DNA of 27,730 nt from an uncultured Corynebacterium sp. (GCF_946222985.1 NZ_CAMIFY010000039.1:1-27730), one strand, 5' to 3'. Shown: positions 9,807 to 17,675, counted from the first letter of the stretch. Translations and numbers: made by a program. The notes: generated from the sequence alone by a model not told the origin.

Positions 9807-10664
9807 TCAGTCCAGCCCGCCGGGCAATCCGCGCACGGGCCGCCCCGACGCCGCGCGCCAGGCCTGCGCCATGGCGGTGGGCGTGTACCCGCCGAGCCAG
9901 ACCAGCCCGAGCGCGATCGCCGAGACTGCCATGAGGGCCAGGCCCGCGACGTCGGTGACGCCGAGGTTGCCCAGCACCAGGTCCCGGGTGGCGAAGCCGA
10001 TGGAGAACATCGCCGCCGCGCCGTAGACCGGGGTCATGCCCATCGCCGCGCGGGGCCGCCACACCGCCCAGAACATGCCGACGGCGAAGGCCATGCGGAT
10101 CGCCGCCGCGTCGACCGACGGGGCGATGAGCTCGTCGAGTGCCGCGGCCGCCGCGGCTGCTTCCGCGCCCGCGCCCGCGTCATCGGCACCGGCACCGGCG
10201 CCGTTGGCTCCCCCGGCGTCCAACGCCGCCTGCGACATCGCCCCACCGGTGCCGAGCAAGAGCTCGATTCCCCACAACAGGTGGAAGACCCCCAGCAGCA
10301 CCAGCAGAACCCGCGCCGAACCGGTGACGAACAGCCACGTGCGTTCCCGTCGGCGCCGTTCCGGTTCGACGGTCGACAGGATCCGCTCCGACAGGGCGTC
10401 CATGTCCGCGGCCGCCGGCATCCCCGGCGCACCGGGCGCACCGGGCGCACCGGCGGCGCCGGTGCGCGACGACGGCTTCCCGGGCTCCCCCGGCTCCCGG
10501 GCGGGGCCCATCAGCAGCGAACGGTTGAGGGCGACGGCCTTTTCGAACCAGGCGCGGCACTCGTCGCAGGCGTCGAGGTGGGCGTCGACGACGTCGTCGT
10601 CGGCACCCGACGGCTCGCCGTCGAGACGCGCCGACAGCGCCGCGCGGACGTCCTCGCACTTCAT
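9807..10664 (-). CDS. Zinc-finger (zf-HC2) anti-sigma-like membrane protein
   Basis: The 285-residue protein begins with a ZAS/zf-HC2-type zinc site (Cys3, His29, Cys33, Cys36), a fold found in many zinc-binding anti-sigma factors. A Gly/Pro/Ala linker with collagen-like GAPGAPGAP repeats (about 58-85) follows. There are four predicted membrane segments, near residues 111-137, 186-202, 211-232 and 238-258, with an Ala/Gly-rich stretch (140-178) between the first two. It lies 16 bp downstream of the doxX-like gene and is probably cotranscribed with it. No sigma-factor gene is adjacent, so anti-sigma activity is only an inference from the N-terminal motif. Confidence 0.8.
   Translation of the reverse strand: MKCEDVRAALSARLDGEPSGADDDVVDAHLDACDECRAWFEKAVALNRSLLMGPAREPGEPGKPSSRTGAAGAPGAPGAPGMPAAADMDALSERILSTVEPERRRRERTWLFVTGSARVLLVLLGVFHLLWGIELLLGTGGAMSQAALDAGGANGAGAGADDAGAGAEAAAAAAALDELIAPSVDAAAIRMAFAVGMFWAVWRPRAAMGMTPVYGAAAMFSIGFATRDLVLGNLGVTDVAGLALMAVSAIALGLVWLGGYTPTAMAQAWRAASGRPVRGLPGGLD
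10445..10467. repeat. 10-bp perfect inverted repeat inside the zinc-finger protein gene
   Basis: GCGCACCGGC and GCCGGTGCGC flank a 3-bp centre. The left arm is part of a 9-bp tandem repeat (about 10427-10454) encoding Gly-Ala-Pro triplets. A repeat-driven expansion explains it best. Confidence 0.5.
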
Positions 10665-10680
10665 CGACCGACTCCGCCCG

Positions 10681-11085
10681 TCACCGGGTGAACATCCGGT
10701 CGAGACTCGCGCGCCCCGCCCCGAACGCCCACACCATGATCAGGCCGCCGATGAGGGCCAGGGCCAACTCGGAGCCGTCGTTGCGCATGAACAGGCCGTT
10801 GCCCAAATGCACCGCCCACAACGCCCCGAGCATCTCCACGACGAGGACGACGGCCACCGCCGGGGCCAACAGTCCGAGGATCAGCAACGCACCGCCGACG
10901 AGCTCCACGACGGCGACGAGCCACACGGTGAACTCGGCCTGCGGGATGCCCGCGGCGACGAAATAACCGGTGGTCTTGTCGACGCCGGTGAGGAAGATCT
11001 TGTCCCACCCGTGGGCGATGAAGATGACGCCCAGGATCAGACGGAGTACGAGCAGCGCTCCATCACGTACGGCGGGTCGGTTCAT
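10681..11085 (-). CDS. DoxX-family membrane protein
   Basis: Small integral membrane protein of 134 residues with four hydrophobic segments. It opens MNRPAVRDGALLVLRLILG, and IFIAHGWDKIF is the typical DoxX signature around the end of TM1. Family members have been linked to thiol and redox homeostasis, but no enzymatic residues can be assigned here. The ATG at 11085 is supported by TATTCT ending 7 nt upstream and by the DoxX N-terminus. The frame continues upstream only through the tRNA region. It heads a two-gene operon with the zinc-finger membrane protein. Confidence 0.85.
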   Translation of the reverse strand: MNRPAVRDGALLVLRLILGVIFIAHGWDKIFLTGVDKTTGYFVAAGIPQAEFTVWLVAVVELVGGALLILGLLAPAVAVVLVVEMLGALWAVHLGNGLFMRNDGSELALALIGGLIMVWAFGAGRASLDRMFTR

Positions 11086-11092
11086 GGCAAGA

Positions 11093-11098
11093 AGAATA
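11093..11098 (-). promoter_or_regulatory. -10 element of leaderless doxX-like promoter
   Basis: TATTCT (minus strand) ends 7 nt before the ATG. It lies just past the terminator of the tRNA-Ala unit, so the operon has its own start. Confidence 0.6.
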
Positions 11099-11118
11099 GC
11101 CGGGGTGCCCCGAGCGCG

Positions 11119-11156
11119 AAAAAGGGCCCTTCCGAACCCCTTCGGAAGAACCCTTG
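11119..11156 (-). terminator. Rho-independent terminator after tRNA-Ala
   Basis: On the minus strand a stem built from AAGGGTTCTTCCGAA and TTCGGAAGGGCCCTT encloses a GGGG loop. It is uninterrupted for 8 bp at the top, and a U-run follows (A-run at 11119-11123 on the plus strand). It separates the tRNA from the DoxX operon. Confidence 0.85.
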
Positions 11157-11180
11157 TCGCTGGCACCCGGGTGCCGAGCG

Positions 11181-11253
11181 TGGAGCTAAGGGGAATCGAA
11201 CCCCTGACCTTCTCGATGCGAACGAGACGCGCTACCAACTGCGCTATAGCCCC
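11181..11253 (-). tRNA. tRNA-Ala (anticodon CGC)
   Basis: A 73-nt cloverleaf is visible on the minus strand. The acceptor GGGGCTA pairs with TAGCTCC (one G-U), with discriminator A. The D-stem is GCGC/GCGC. The anticodon stem TCTCG/CGAGA carries loop TTCGCAT, and the T-arm AGGGG-TTCGATT-CCCCT follows variable loop AGGTC. Anticodon CGC reads GCG, a frequent alanine codon in this GC-rich genome. CCA is not encoded and must be added enzymatically. Confidence 0.97.
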
Positions 11254-11314
11254 TCGCGCAAACACGGCGCCGGATTCCGGCGAAGGTACCGGCACCGCGT
11301 CTGCGACGAAAGCA

Positions 11315-11342
11315 ACTTTAACAGCCCCGACCCGGGGGCCAA
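11315..11342 (-). promoter_or_regulatory. Candidate promoter for tRNA-Ala
   Basis: On the minus strand TTGGCC (11337-11342) and TAAAGT (11315-11320) are 16 bp apart. This would start transcription near 11307, about 55 nt before the mature tRNA 5' end. Read-through from glpR is the alternative. Confidence 0.4.
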
Positions 11343-11352
11343 AATCCGCTGG

Positions 11353-12762
11353 TTACTGCCCCGACGCCCGTCGAACGTCCTCTTCGGGGTACTCGTAGGT
11401 GGAGTACGGAAGATCGGCGAAATCGGGGTCCTCGTCGTCGAGTTCGACGACGACGGCACCGGGTCGACGCAGGCGCTCGGGGACGCCGAGCTCCTCGTCC
11501 TCGGAGTTTCGCACGCCCAATCGAGCCATCTTCATCCGGCGGATCCGGCGGGCGCGCAGATCGTTCTCGGCGAGCACCGTGCGGCGCAGGTACACGAGGT
11601 AGAGCACCATCAGGCCGGCGCCGGCCAGCGGCACCCACCAGGTCCACCCGCCGACGAGCGCGCCGAGCATGACGCCGACGACGATGAAGGCGGCCAGGGC
11701 GGCGACGCTGCGGCGACGGCGGGCGAATCGGGTCTCGGCGTACCGGGCGTCGGTGACCGGGTCGAATCCGCCGCGTCCGCGACGGCGTTCGGCGAAGGCG
11801 AGGTCGTCGTCGGTGAGGACGTCGTCGACCTCGGCGTCGGACGGCTCGTACTCGGCGTCCACGTGATCGGCGTGATCCTCGGCCGCGTCGTCGGCGTAGA
11901 CGTCGGCGTCCGCGTCCGAGACGGCGCCGGCGCGCTCGTCGGCGTCGACCTCGGAATCGGCGGCCGCGCTCTCGTCGGTCCCGGCCTCGGCAGCGATCTC
12001 ATCGGCCGCGGTCTCGTCATCGACGACGAGGAAGTCCTCGGGGGTCAGGTACGCGCGAGCGTCGTCGGGGATGCGGTCGGCGACGGGACGGGCCGCGCCG
12101 ATCGACGCCGGCGCCTCATCCGTTTCGGAGAGCTCGTCGGTCTGCTCCGCATCCTCGCCTTCCGCATCCTCGCCTTCCACGGTGACTCGGCGGGCGATCG
12201 CGACGTCGTCGGCCACATCGTCGGCGACGGAGGCGTCGTCAAGCGACTCGACCTCAGAGTTTTCAGCGTCCTCGGCCTCCCCGACCTCAGCGGCCTCAAC
12301 CTCAGCGTCCTCGAGGGACTCCGCGGTGCGGGCCTCGGCGGGTTCGAGCTCGTAGACCACGTCGCCCTCGACGACGGCCGGCACCTCGGCGGCGTCGTCA
12401 TCGCTGCCGCGGCCGCGACCACGGCCACGGTCGGCGGTGACGCGATCGTCGGAGACGTCGTCGATGAGGATGTCGTCGTCGAGGTCGGCGAACCGGCGCC
12501 CGCGGGCATCGGATTCGGCGTATTCGGCGTCGACGGTCTCCAACGACTCGTCGATCTCCTCGCCGCCGCGGCGAACGTCGCGTTCGGACAGGGTCGGGCG
12601 ACGCCGTCGGGTGGGCACGGACTCGCCGCCCTGGTGCAGCAGACGCGTGCGCCCCAGTGCATCGGACGTGCGCCGGATGGGTTGCCTCGTGTTGATCACC
12701 AGCGGCGCGAGCACGAACAGCCACACCACGACGATGAGCACGAGCAGCAATGAGCTCGACAT
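11353..12762 (-). CDS. glpR: Glp receptor GlpR / SepX-like divisome membrane protein
   Basis: The corynebacterial membrane receptor of the gephyrin-like protein Glp, related to SepX of Streptomyces, takes part in anchoring the FtsZ division machinery. The 469-residue product has a membrane helix at residues 4-23. A long, strongly acidic, probably disordered region fills most of the middle. Two more membrane helices (about 352-371 and 374-393) and a charged C-terminal tail follow. The ATG at 12762 is preceded by a strong AGGAGG 10 nt upstream; the frame is open further but not protein-like. Synteny glpR-rimJ-glp-galU supports the call. The middle region contains a GEDAE duplication. I rely on locus and architecture, not on a domain match. 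Confidence 0.82.
   Translation of the reverse strand: MSSSLLLVLIVVVWLFVLAPLVINTRQPIRRTSDALGRTRLLHQGGESVPTRRRRPTLSERDVRRGGEEIDESLETVDAEYAESDARGRRFADLDDDILIDDVSDDRVTADRGRGRGRGSDDDAAEVPAVVEGDVVYELEPAEARTAESLEDAEVEAAEVGEAEDAENSEVESLDDASVADDVADDVAIARRVTVEGEDAEGEDAEQTDELSETDEAPASIGAARPVADRIPDDARAYLTPEDFLVVDDETAADEIAAEAGTDESAAADSEVDADERAGAVSDADADVYADDAAEDHADHVDAEYEPSDAEVDDVLTDDDLAFAERRRGRGGFDPVTDARYAETRFARRRRSVAALAAFIVVGVMLGALVGGWTWWVPLAGAGLMVLYLVYLRRTVLAENDLRARRIRRMKMARLGVRNSEDEELGVPERLRRPGAVVVELDDEDPDFADLPYSTYEYPEEDVRRASGQ
12146..12175 (-). repeat. Exact 15-bp tandem duplication in glpR
   Basis: Two identical 15-bp units (12146-12160 and 12161-12175) encode GEDAE twice within the acidic linker. 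Being in frame and a multiple of three, it can change copy number without breaking the gene. Confidence 0.75.
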
Positions 12763-12801
12763 GGTCGGGATTCCTCCTGTCGTCGGAAATGTCCCCGGCT
12801 G

Positions 12802-12843
12802 GCAGGTCCTTCCCCGACCTGGCATGGGTTTCGACCCACGGTA
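12802..12843 (-). promoter_or_regulatory. Candidate glpR promoter and 5' leader hairpins
   Basis: TACCGT (12838-12843, minus strand) is a plausible -10 for glpR, giving a leader of about 70 nt. The leader has two small hairpins: CAGGTC/GACCTG with a 7-nt loop (near 12803-12821) and TGGGT/ACCCA with a UUCG-like loop (near 12825-12838). The strong AGGAGG of glpR lies downstream of both and is left unpaired. They could equally be an attenuated 3' end for rimJ. Confidence 0.35.
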
Positions 12844-12911
12844 ACGCCCGTCACCGGCCATTCGGCCCCGCCACGCCGAGCCGCGGGCGGTCGTCGGAGT
12901 CCCCGGGGGTG

Positions 12912-13538
12912 CTAGTCGCCGCGGTCGTCGCTGAGCTTTGCGACGACACCGTCCGCCACCAACGCCTCCACGGCCGAGCCCTGCCCGACCACGCGGTCCA
13001 GAAGCAGGTGATCGCGCCAGGCGCCGTCGATGTGGAACGCCTCGCGGGCGACGCCGACGGGCCGGAACCCGCAGCGTTCGAGGACCCGGCGGGACGCGGC
13101 GTTGTCGGCCAGCACGGTTGCCTCGATGCGGTGCATGCCCAGCGCCCGGGCATGGTCGCAGGCCAGGGCCAACGCGGCGGTGGCGACGCCGCCGCCCCAC
13201 TGCGCCGAATGCACCCAGTACCCCGCCCAGCACGTGGCGACGGGGAACGGGCGCATGCCGCCGAGCGTCATCTGCCCCACCAGGCGCCCGTCGAGTTCGA
13301 TGGCGGCGGTGGCGGCAAGCCCGTCGACTTCGGCGGAGCGGGCGCGACGCATCATTCGTTTGAAGGCGCGGGGAGAATTCGATTCCACCCAGTCGACCGG
13401 TTCGGTGGGTTCGACGCCGCGGAGCACGTTTTCGTCGCCGAGCCGCGCCTCGCGCCAGTCCGACATGTCGGAGCGCTGCAGGGGCCGGAGCCGGACGATG
13501 CCGGCGCGGGTCACCAGGCGCTGTGAGCGCATTTCCAT
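12912..13538 (-). CDS. rimJ: GNAT-family N-acetyltransferase, RimJ-like
   Basis: GNAT acetyltransferase of the RimJ/RimL type, expected to move acetyl from acetyl-CoA to an N-terminal amine. The original target in E. coli RimJ is ribosomal protein S5; the substrate here is unknown. The protein has the start VRLRPLQRSDMSDWREARL and the cofactor-binding region CWAGYWVHSAQWGGGVATAALALA. The late motif IEATVLADNAASRRVLERCGF is typical of GNATs. The ATG at 13538 follows AGGGAAGG by 5 nt. An in-frame ATG at 13562, 21 bp after the glp stop, would add 8 residues and is possible. It sits in the operon between glp and glpR, as in other corynebacteria. Confidence 0.88.
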   Translation of the reverse strand: MEMRSQRLVTRAGIVRLRPLQRSDMSDWREARLGDENVLRGVEPTEPVDWVESNSPRAFKRMMRRARSAEVDGLAATAAIELDGRLVGQMTLGGMRPFPVATCWAGYWVHSAQWGGGVATAALALACDHARALGMHRIEATVLADNAASRRVLERCGFRPVGVAREAFHIDGAWRDHLLLDRVVGQGSAVEALVADGVVAKLSDDRGD

Positions 13539-13583
13539 CGCGGTGCCTTCCCTGCCGGTCATCGAGCGCGGATCGTCCCGGCC

Positions 13584-14834
13584 CTACGCCTGCCGGGCGA
13601 GGAACAGGACGTCGACGATGTCGCCGGGACGCACGTGCGTGACGTCGTCGGGCACCACGACCAGGCAGTTGGCCTCGGCCAGCCCGGCGAGCAGGTGCGC
13701 CTGCGCCCCGGTGGCGCCGCCGAAGGGCTGCACCAGGTACTCGGAGGTCTCGCGGTCGCGCATGAGCTGGCCGCGGATCAGGCCGCGGCGACCGCGCACC
13801 GACTCCACGGGGGCGATTGCCCGGGCGGCGACGGTGCGGCGGCGGGGATTGCCCTTGCCCAGCGCGATGCGGATGAGCGGGCGCACCATGACCTCGAAGA
13901 CCACCAGGGCGGACACCGGGTTGGAGGGCAGGAGGAAGGTGGGGATGCGATCGTCGCCGAGCAGCCCGAAGCCCTGCACCGAGCCCGGGTGCATGGCGAC
14001 GCGCTCGACGTCGACCTCGCCCATCTCCGCCAGCACGCGTCGGACCTCGTCGCCGGCCGCGCCACCGACGGCGCCGGTGATGACGAGCAGCTCCGACTTG
14101 ATCAGCTGGCCCTCGATGATCTCGCGGATGCGGCGCGGTTCACCGGCGGCGATGCCGACGCGATGAACCTCCGCACCGGCGTCGCGGCCGGCGGCGGCCA
14201 AGGCGTAGGAATCGACGTCGAAGACCTGCCCCAAGCCGGGGTCCCGGTCGATGTCGACGAGGTCGGCGCCGATGGAGATCACGGACATGCGCGGGCGCGG
14301 ATGCACGAGCACCTTCGACCGGCCCACGGCGGCGAGCAATCCCACCTGGGCCGGGGAAATCACGGCACCGGCCGACACCGCGAGGTCGCCGGGCTGGACG
14401 TCGTCGCCGACGCGGCGGATGAAATCACCGGACTTCACCGCGCGCAGGGCGGTGACGCGGCGCTCACCGCGATCGGACCAGTCCAACGGCAGCACCGCGT
14501 CGGCCAGGGTCGGCAGCGGCGCGCCGGTGTGCACGCGCACGGCCTGCTTGGGCTGCAGCCGCATCGGGTGGTGCGACCCCGCGGAGACTTCACCGACGAC
14601 GGGAAGCTGAACTTCCTCGAAATCGGCCAGCGTCTCCCCCGATTCGCCGCGGACGTCGACGGCGCGCACCGCGTAGCCGTCGATGGCGGCCTGCACGAAT
14701 CCGGGCAGCGGCCGCTCGGCGACGACGTCCTCGGCGCAGAGCAGCCCGAGGGATTCGGAAATGGCGATCCGCACCGGTGCGGGCATCGCCGCGTTGGCGG
14801 TGATCGCCGCAAGCTGCTCCTCGACCGAACGCAT
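13584..14834 (-). CDS. glp: Gephyrin-like division protein Glp (MoeA-family)
   Basis: MoeA/gephyrin homologue of 416 residues. In C. glutamicum the protein at this locus (Glp) binds the FtsZ tail and the membrane receptor GlpR, and links division with polar growth. MoeA-like elements are present: LPGFVQAAIDGYAV near the N-terminus, VHTGAPLP, the middle MogA-like domain with VISIGADLV, and FLLPSNPVSALVVFEV before the C-terminal domain. Motifs linked to molybdate insertion are altered: GDEL reads GADL, and GGVSxG reads GAVGGAAGDEV. This favours the structural division role over cofactor synthesis. Its ATG shares one base with the galU stop (TGATG), so translation is coupled to galU. Annotation pipelines will probably call it MoeA. 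Confidence 0.88.
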   Translation of the reverse strand: MRSVEEQLAAITANAAMPAPVRIAISESLGLLCAEDVVAERPLPGFVQAAIDGYAVRAVDVRGESGETLADFEEVQLPVVGEVSAGSHHPMRLQPKQAVRVHTGAPLPTLADAVLPLDWSDRGERRVTALRAVKSGDFIRRVGDDVQPGDLAVSAGAVISPAQVGLLAAVGRSKVLVHPRPRMSVISIGADLVDIDRDPGLGQVFDVDSYALAAAGRDAGAEVHRVGIAAGEPRRIREIIEGQLIKSELLVITGAVGGAAGDEVRRVLAEMGEVDVERVAMHPGSVQGFGLLGDDRIPTFLLPSNPVSALVVFEVMVRPLIRIALGKGNPRRRTVAARAIAPVESVRGRRGLIRGQLMRDRETSEYLVQPFGGATGAQAHLLAGLAEANCLVVVPDDVTHVRPGDIVDVLFLARQA

Positions 14835-15808
14835 CAGGCCTCCCCGGCTCCGTCGCAGAAGTCCGGCGAGTCACCCTGGGGCAGGCGGCGTTCGAGGTAG
14901 CGGCGCAGGGACGTGCCGTAGTCGGGGTGGCGCAGGCCGAAGTCGACGCACGCGCGGATGAAGCCGCCCGGGTTGCCGAGGTCGTGGCGGAAACCGTCGT
15001 GGATGACGATGTGCACCGGGTGATCCTCGCGGATGAGCAGTTCGATGGCGTCGGTGAGCTGGTACTCGCCGCCCTTGCCGCGGTCGATGCGGCGCAGCGC
15101 GTCGAAGATGGCGCGGTCGAGCAGGTAGCGGCCGACGGCGACGAACGTCGACGGCGCGTCCTCCGGATCCGGCTTCTCCACCATGCCGCGCACTCGCTTG
15201 ACGTCGGCGGCGGCCTCTCCGTCGGAGCCCCCGGCGGGTTCCTCGATGTCGAAGACGCCGTAGTTGTAGACCTCTTCGCGCGGCAGTTCCAGGGCGCACA
15301 GCACGGACCCGCCGTACTCGGCGCGCACGGCGGCCATCCGCTCCATGACGCCGACCGGCAGCACCAGGTCGTCGGGCAGCATCACCGCGACGGCGTCCTC
15401 GTCGTCGTCAAGCAGTTCTTCGGCGACGAGCACCGCGTGCCCGAGGCCCAGCGGCTTTTCCTGCACGACGCCCTCGACGGCGATGACCTCGGTGGCGCGG
15501 TGGACCTTCGCGGCGATGGAGTCCTTGCCGCGTTCGTGGAGGGTTTCCTCCAGGTCGGGGCGGTCGTCGAAGTGGCCCAGCACGCCATCCTTGCTCGGCG
15601 CGGTGACCACGGCGAGGCGGGCGGCGCCGGCGGACGCGGCCTCCTCGGCGATCATTTCGATGCCGGGGGTGTCCACCACCGGAAGCAGCTCCTTCGGCAC
15701 GGTCTTCGTGGCGGGCAGGAACCGGGTGCCCATGCCGGCGGCGGGAACGATCACCGTGCGCGCGGCTTCTCGTCCGGCGGTGTCGGGGGCATCGTTGGGA
15801 GTGGTCAT
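14834..15808 (-). CDS. galU: UTP-glucose-1-phosphate uridylyltransferase
   Basis: GalU makes UDP-glucose from UTP and glucose-1-phosphate, feeding trehalose, glycan and cell-envelope synthesis. The 324-residue protein has the nucleotide-binding start VIVPAAGMGTRFLPATKTVPKELLPV (split: VIVPAAGMGTRF at 19-30, then KTVPKELLPV). It also has VTAPSKDGVLGHFD, EKPLGLGHAVL, VMLPDDLV and a late GKGGEYQLTDAI, all as in bacterial GalU. The ATG at 15808 is preceded by TAGGGT ending 6 nt upstream, with no Shine-Dalgarno sequence. It is the first gene of the galU-glp-rimJ-glpR operon and diverges from the folate enzyme gene. Confidence 0.96.
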   Translation of the reverse strand: MTTPNDAPDTAGREAARTVIVPAAGMGTRFLPATKTVPKELLPVVDTPGIEMIAEEAASAGAARLAVVTAPSKDGVLGHFDDRPDLEETLHERGKDSIAAKVHRATEVIAVEGVVQEKPLGLGHAVLVAEELLDDDEDAVAVMLPDDLVLPVGVMERMAAVRAEYGGSVLCALELPREEVYNYGVFDIEEPAGGSDGEAAADVKRVRGMVEKPDPEDAPSTFVAVGRYLLDRAIFDALRRIDRGKGGEYQLTDAIELLIREDHPVHIVIHDGFRHDLGNPGGFIRACVDFGLRHPDYGTSLRRYLERRLPQGDSPDFCDGAGEA

Positions 15809-15814
15809 GCGGCC

Positions 15815-15820
15815 ACCCTA
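15815..15820 (-). promoter_or_regulatory. -10 element of leaderless galU promoter
   Basis: TAGGGT (minus strand) ends 6 nt before the galU ATG. The opposite -10 of the folate gene lies 36 bp away, so the two promoters share their upstream DNA. Confidence 0.6.
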
Positions 15821-15856
15821 CCCACTGCGCGCCCCCGCTCCGGGGAGGTCGCGCGG

Positions 15857-15862
15857 TAGTGT
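15857..15862 (+). promoter_or_regulatory. -10 element of leaderless FTHF cyclo-ligase promoter
   Basis: TAGTGT ends 7 nt before the ATG at 15870, the start giving the right length for the enzyme. There is no Shine-Dalgarno sequence. Confidence 0.6.
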
Positions 15863-15869
15863 CGCGCCC

Positions 15870-16559
15870 ATGGGAAACGGGCTGGACACGGGCGGTGGGG
15901 CGGTGTCGGCGACGTCGGACAAGATCGCTTTGCGACGGGCGTTGCTCGACGCCCGCCGAACCTCCCCGCAGCAGAGCCGGTCCGACCACGATGCGGCGCT
16001 TTTCGACCGCGTGATCGGATGGGTCGTGAAGGTGGCACGAGAGACGCGCACGGCCGACGGCGATGATTGCCCGATCACGATCGCCGCGCACGTGCCCGTC
16101 GAGACCGAACCCGGAGCGACGTCGATGTCTCCGGAGGCTCTGCGCGCGGCGGTGGCGCGTGGATCGTCCCTGCCCGAATCATCGATCCGGATTCTGCTGC
16201 CCGTGTGCCCGCCCGGCCCGCCGACGGCGTTGGACTGGGCGGTTTTCGAACCGGGGTCCCTGGTGCCGGGCAAGTACGGCTTGCCGGAACCGGCCGGCGA
16301 GAGGATGGGGCCGGGCGCCCTCGCCGACGCCGCGGCCGTGCTCGTGCCCGGCGTCGCCGCGGATGGCGCGGGGATGCGGATGGGACGCGGGGCCGGGTAC
16401 TACGACCGCTCGCTGGCCCACGCGACCGGGCGCGTCGCGGTGATCCTCCATCCGAACGAAATCGTCGACGCCGTGCCCCACGACGACCACGACCTGCCCG
16501 TCGACGCCGTGATCACCGCCGACCGCCTCATGGAGACCGCCGGTCCGGCGCACCGCTGA
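15870..16559 (+). CDS. 5-formyltetrahydrofolate cyclo-ligase
   Basis: ATP-dependent conversion of 5-formyl-THF to 5,10-methenyl-THF, which rescues folate from a storage and inhibitory form. The product has 229 residues. The N-terminal helix KIALRRALLDARR carries the basic residues that bind ATP in the family. The late motif MGRGAGYYDRSLAH is the diagnostic glycine-rich loop. The ATG at 15870 gives family length; upstream reading of the same frame is antisense to galU. The protein aligns in order with the YgfA/MTHFS family. The downstream 186 bp before the SAF gene contain no gene I can support; mycobacteria usually have an FmdB-like zinc-ribbon gene in this position. Confidence 0.93.
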   Translation: MGNGLDTGGGAVSATSDKIALRRALLDARRTSPQQSRSDHDAALFDRVIGWVVKVARETRTADGDDCPITIAAHVPVETEPGATSMSPEALRAAVARGSSLPESSIRILLPVCPPGPPTALDWAVFEPGSLVPGKYGLPEPAGERMGPGALADAAAVLVPGVAADGAGMRMGRGAGYYDRSLAHATGRVAVILHPNEIVDAVPHDDHDLPVDAVITADRLMETAGPAHR

Positions 16560-16745
16560 CGCAGCACCGACTCACCGCCGGCGCGGCCAGGGCCCCCTTC
16601 GCGTGCCCCCGCGTCGATTCGATGGAACCGATCCGCCTTCGCGCGCGTCCAATCGATCGAAGACGTGACCCGAGGCGACCGGGAATCACGGCGGAACACC
16701 GCGGAGTAGCCGCGAGACAGCAAGCCAACGGGGAGGGGCGGAAAC

Positions 16746-17480
16746 GTGATCGGATCGCGGCGGACGAATCGGGGCCGAGCCGGGAGTGAACGAACGAAAA
16801 ACGCACGAACGAGAAGAGAAGGAACCAAGCGAGGGGGCCGGCCGTCCGTGCGGTTTCCCCGGCGTCGTCGGCGGCAGGCCCTGGCGGCGGGCCTCGTCGT
16901 CGCGGCTGCGGCGGTGGCGCTGGCGGATGCCGCGGGCCCGGAGGAAGGCACGGTCGAAGTCGTCGTCGCGGCGCGCCGGGTCGATTCCGGCAGCCCGATC
17001 ACCGCGGACGACGTCGTGACGCGATCCGTCGCCGAAGAACACGTGCCCGACCATGCGATCACGGACGTCGAGGTTCTCGTCGGCAAGCTGCCGGCGGGTC
17101 CGCTCATGAGGGGCGAAGTGCTCACCGAGTCCCGGTTCGCCGGAGTCGCCCTGGCGAAGGAACTGACCGGGATGGACGGCGCGCACATCGTGGCGGTCAC
17201 GCCGCGCGACGCGGGACTGACCCCGATGCTGCGCACGGGCGACGTCGTCGACGTGCTGGCGCCCGGCCCGGAGGCGGGAACCGCCCGGCCCGTCGCTCGC
17301 GGAGCCCGAGTGGTGCTCGCCGGTGCGGACGGGGCCGGAGACGGGGCGGGCATCGCCGGCGCGGGCGGCGGACGGGGCGGCGCGGACGGCGTAGTCCTCC
17401 TGGCGTTGCCGCCGGGTGCCGCGGCGACGGTGGCGTCGGCCGGACTAGACCTGCCGTTGACGCTGGTGCTGTCGCGCTAA
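16746..17480 (+). CDS. SAF-domain membrane-anchored protein
   Basis: A 244-residue protein with a basic N-terminus (RFPRRRRRQ), one membrane helix (about 46-62) and an outer SAF domain (about 68-130). Within it, VVVAARRVDSGSPITADDV and PAGPLMRGEVLTESR fit the SAF pattern seen in CpaB/RcpC pilus proteins and antifreeze-like domains. A Gly/Ala-rich loop near 195-215 interrupts the second half. The start is GTG at 16746, with GGGAGGGG 7 nt upstream. It sits between the cyclo-ligase and mscL as in other Mycobacteriales. There are no pilus genes nearby, so the function is unknown; a cell-envelope role is an inference. Confidence 0.85.
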   Translation: MIGSRRTNRGRAGSERTKNARTRREGTKRGGRPSVRFPRRRRRQALAAGLVVAAAAVALADAAGPEEGTVEVVVAARRVDSGSPITADDVVTRSVAEEHVPDHAITDVEVLVGKLPAGPLMRGEVLTESRFAGVALAKELTGMDGAHIVAVTPRDAGLTPMLRTGDVVDVLAPGPEAGTARPVARGARVVLAGADGAGDGAGIAGAGGGRGGADGVVLLALPPGAAATVASAGLDLPLTLVLSR

Positions 17481-17594
17481 GCACTGAGCGCTGAGCGCTG
17501 ACTCCATCACGCCGAGGCCGCGCTCGGAAACCCAGCGTCGATGAGCGAAGATCGGGGATTCTCCCGCTCCCAACGCGCCCCAGCGGCCCCACCA

Positions 17595-17609
17595 GTTACC
17601 CCCGGTTAC
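17595..17609 (+). promoter_or_regulatory. GTTAC direct repeat upstream of mscL (possible MtrA-type site)
   Basis: GTTAC occurs at 17595-17599 and 17605-17609, 10 bp apart, with a third copy at 17666-17670. MtrA-type sites are GTnAC-like direct repeats, and mscL belongs to the MtrAB-affected genes of C. glutamicum. Assignment is speculative. Confidence 0.3.
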
Positions 17610-17675
17610 ACCTGTTCGCATTCCGAACGTCGTCGAGGCGCGGGTGCAACCTATCCAAGTAGTGCGTTACATAAA

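Noticed and set aside
10036..12753. Plus-strand frame of 905 codons opposite glpR, the tRNA and doxX
   Set aside because: It runs through a tRNA gene and a terminator and mirrors the GlpR acidic codons; not a protein.
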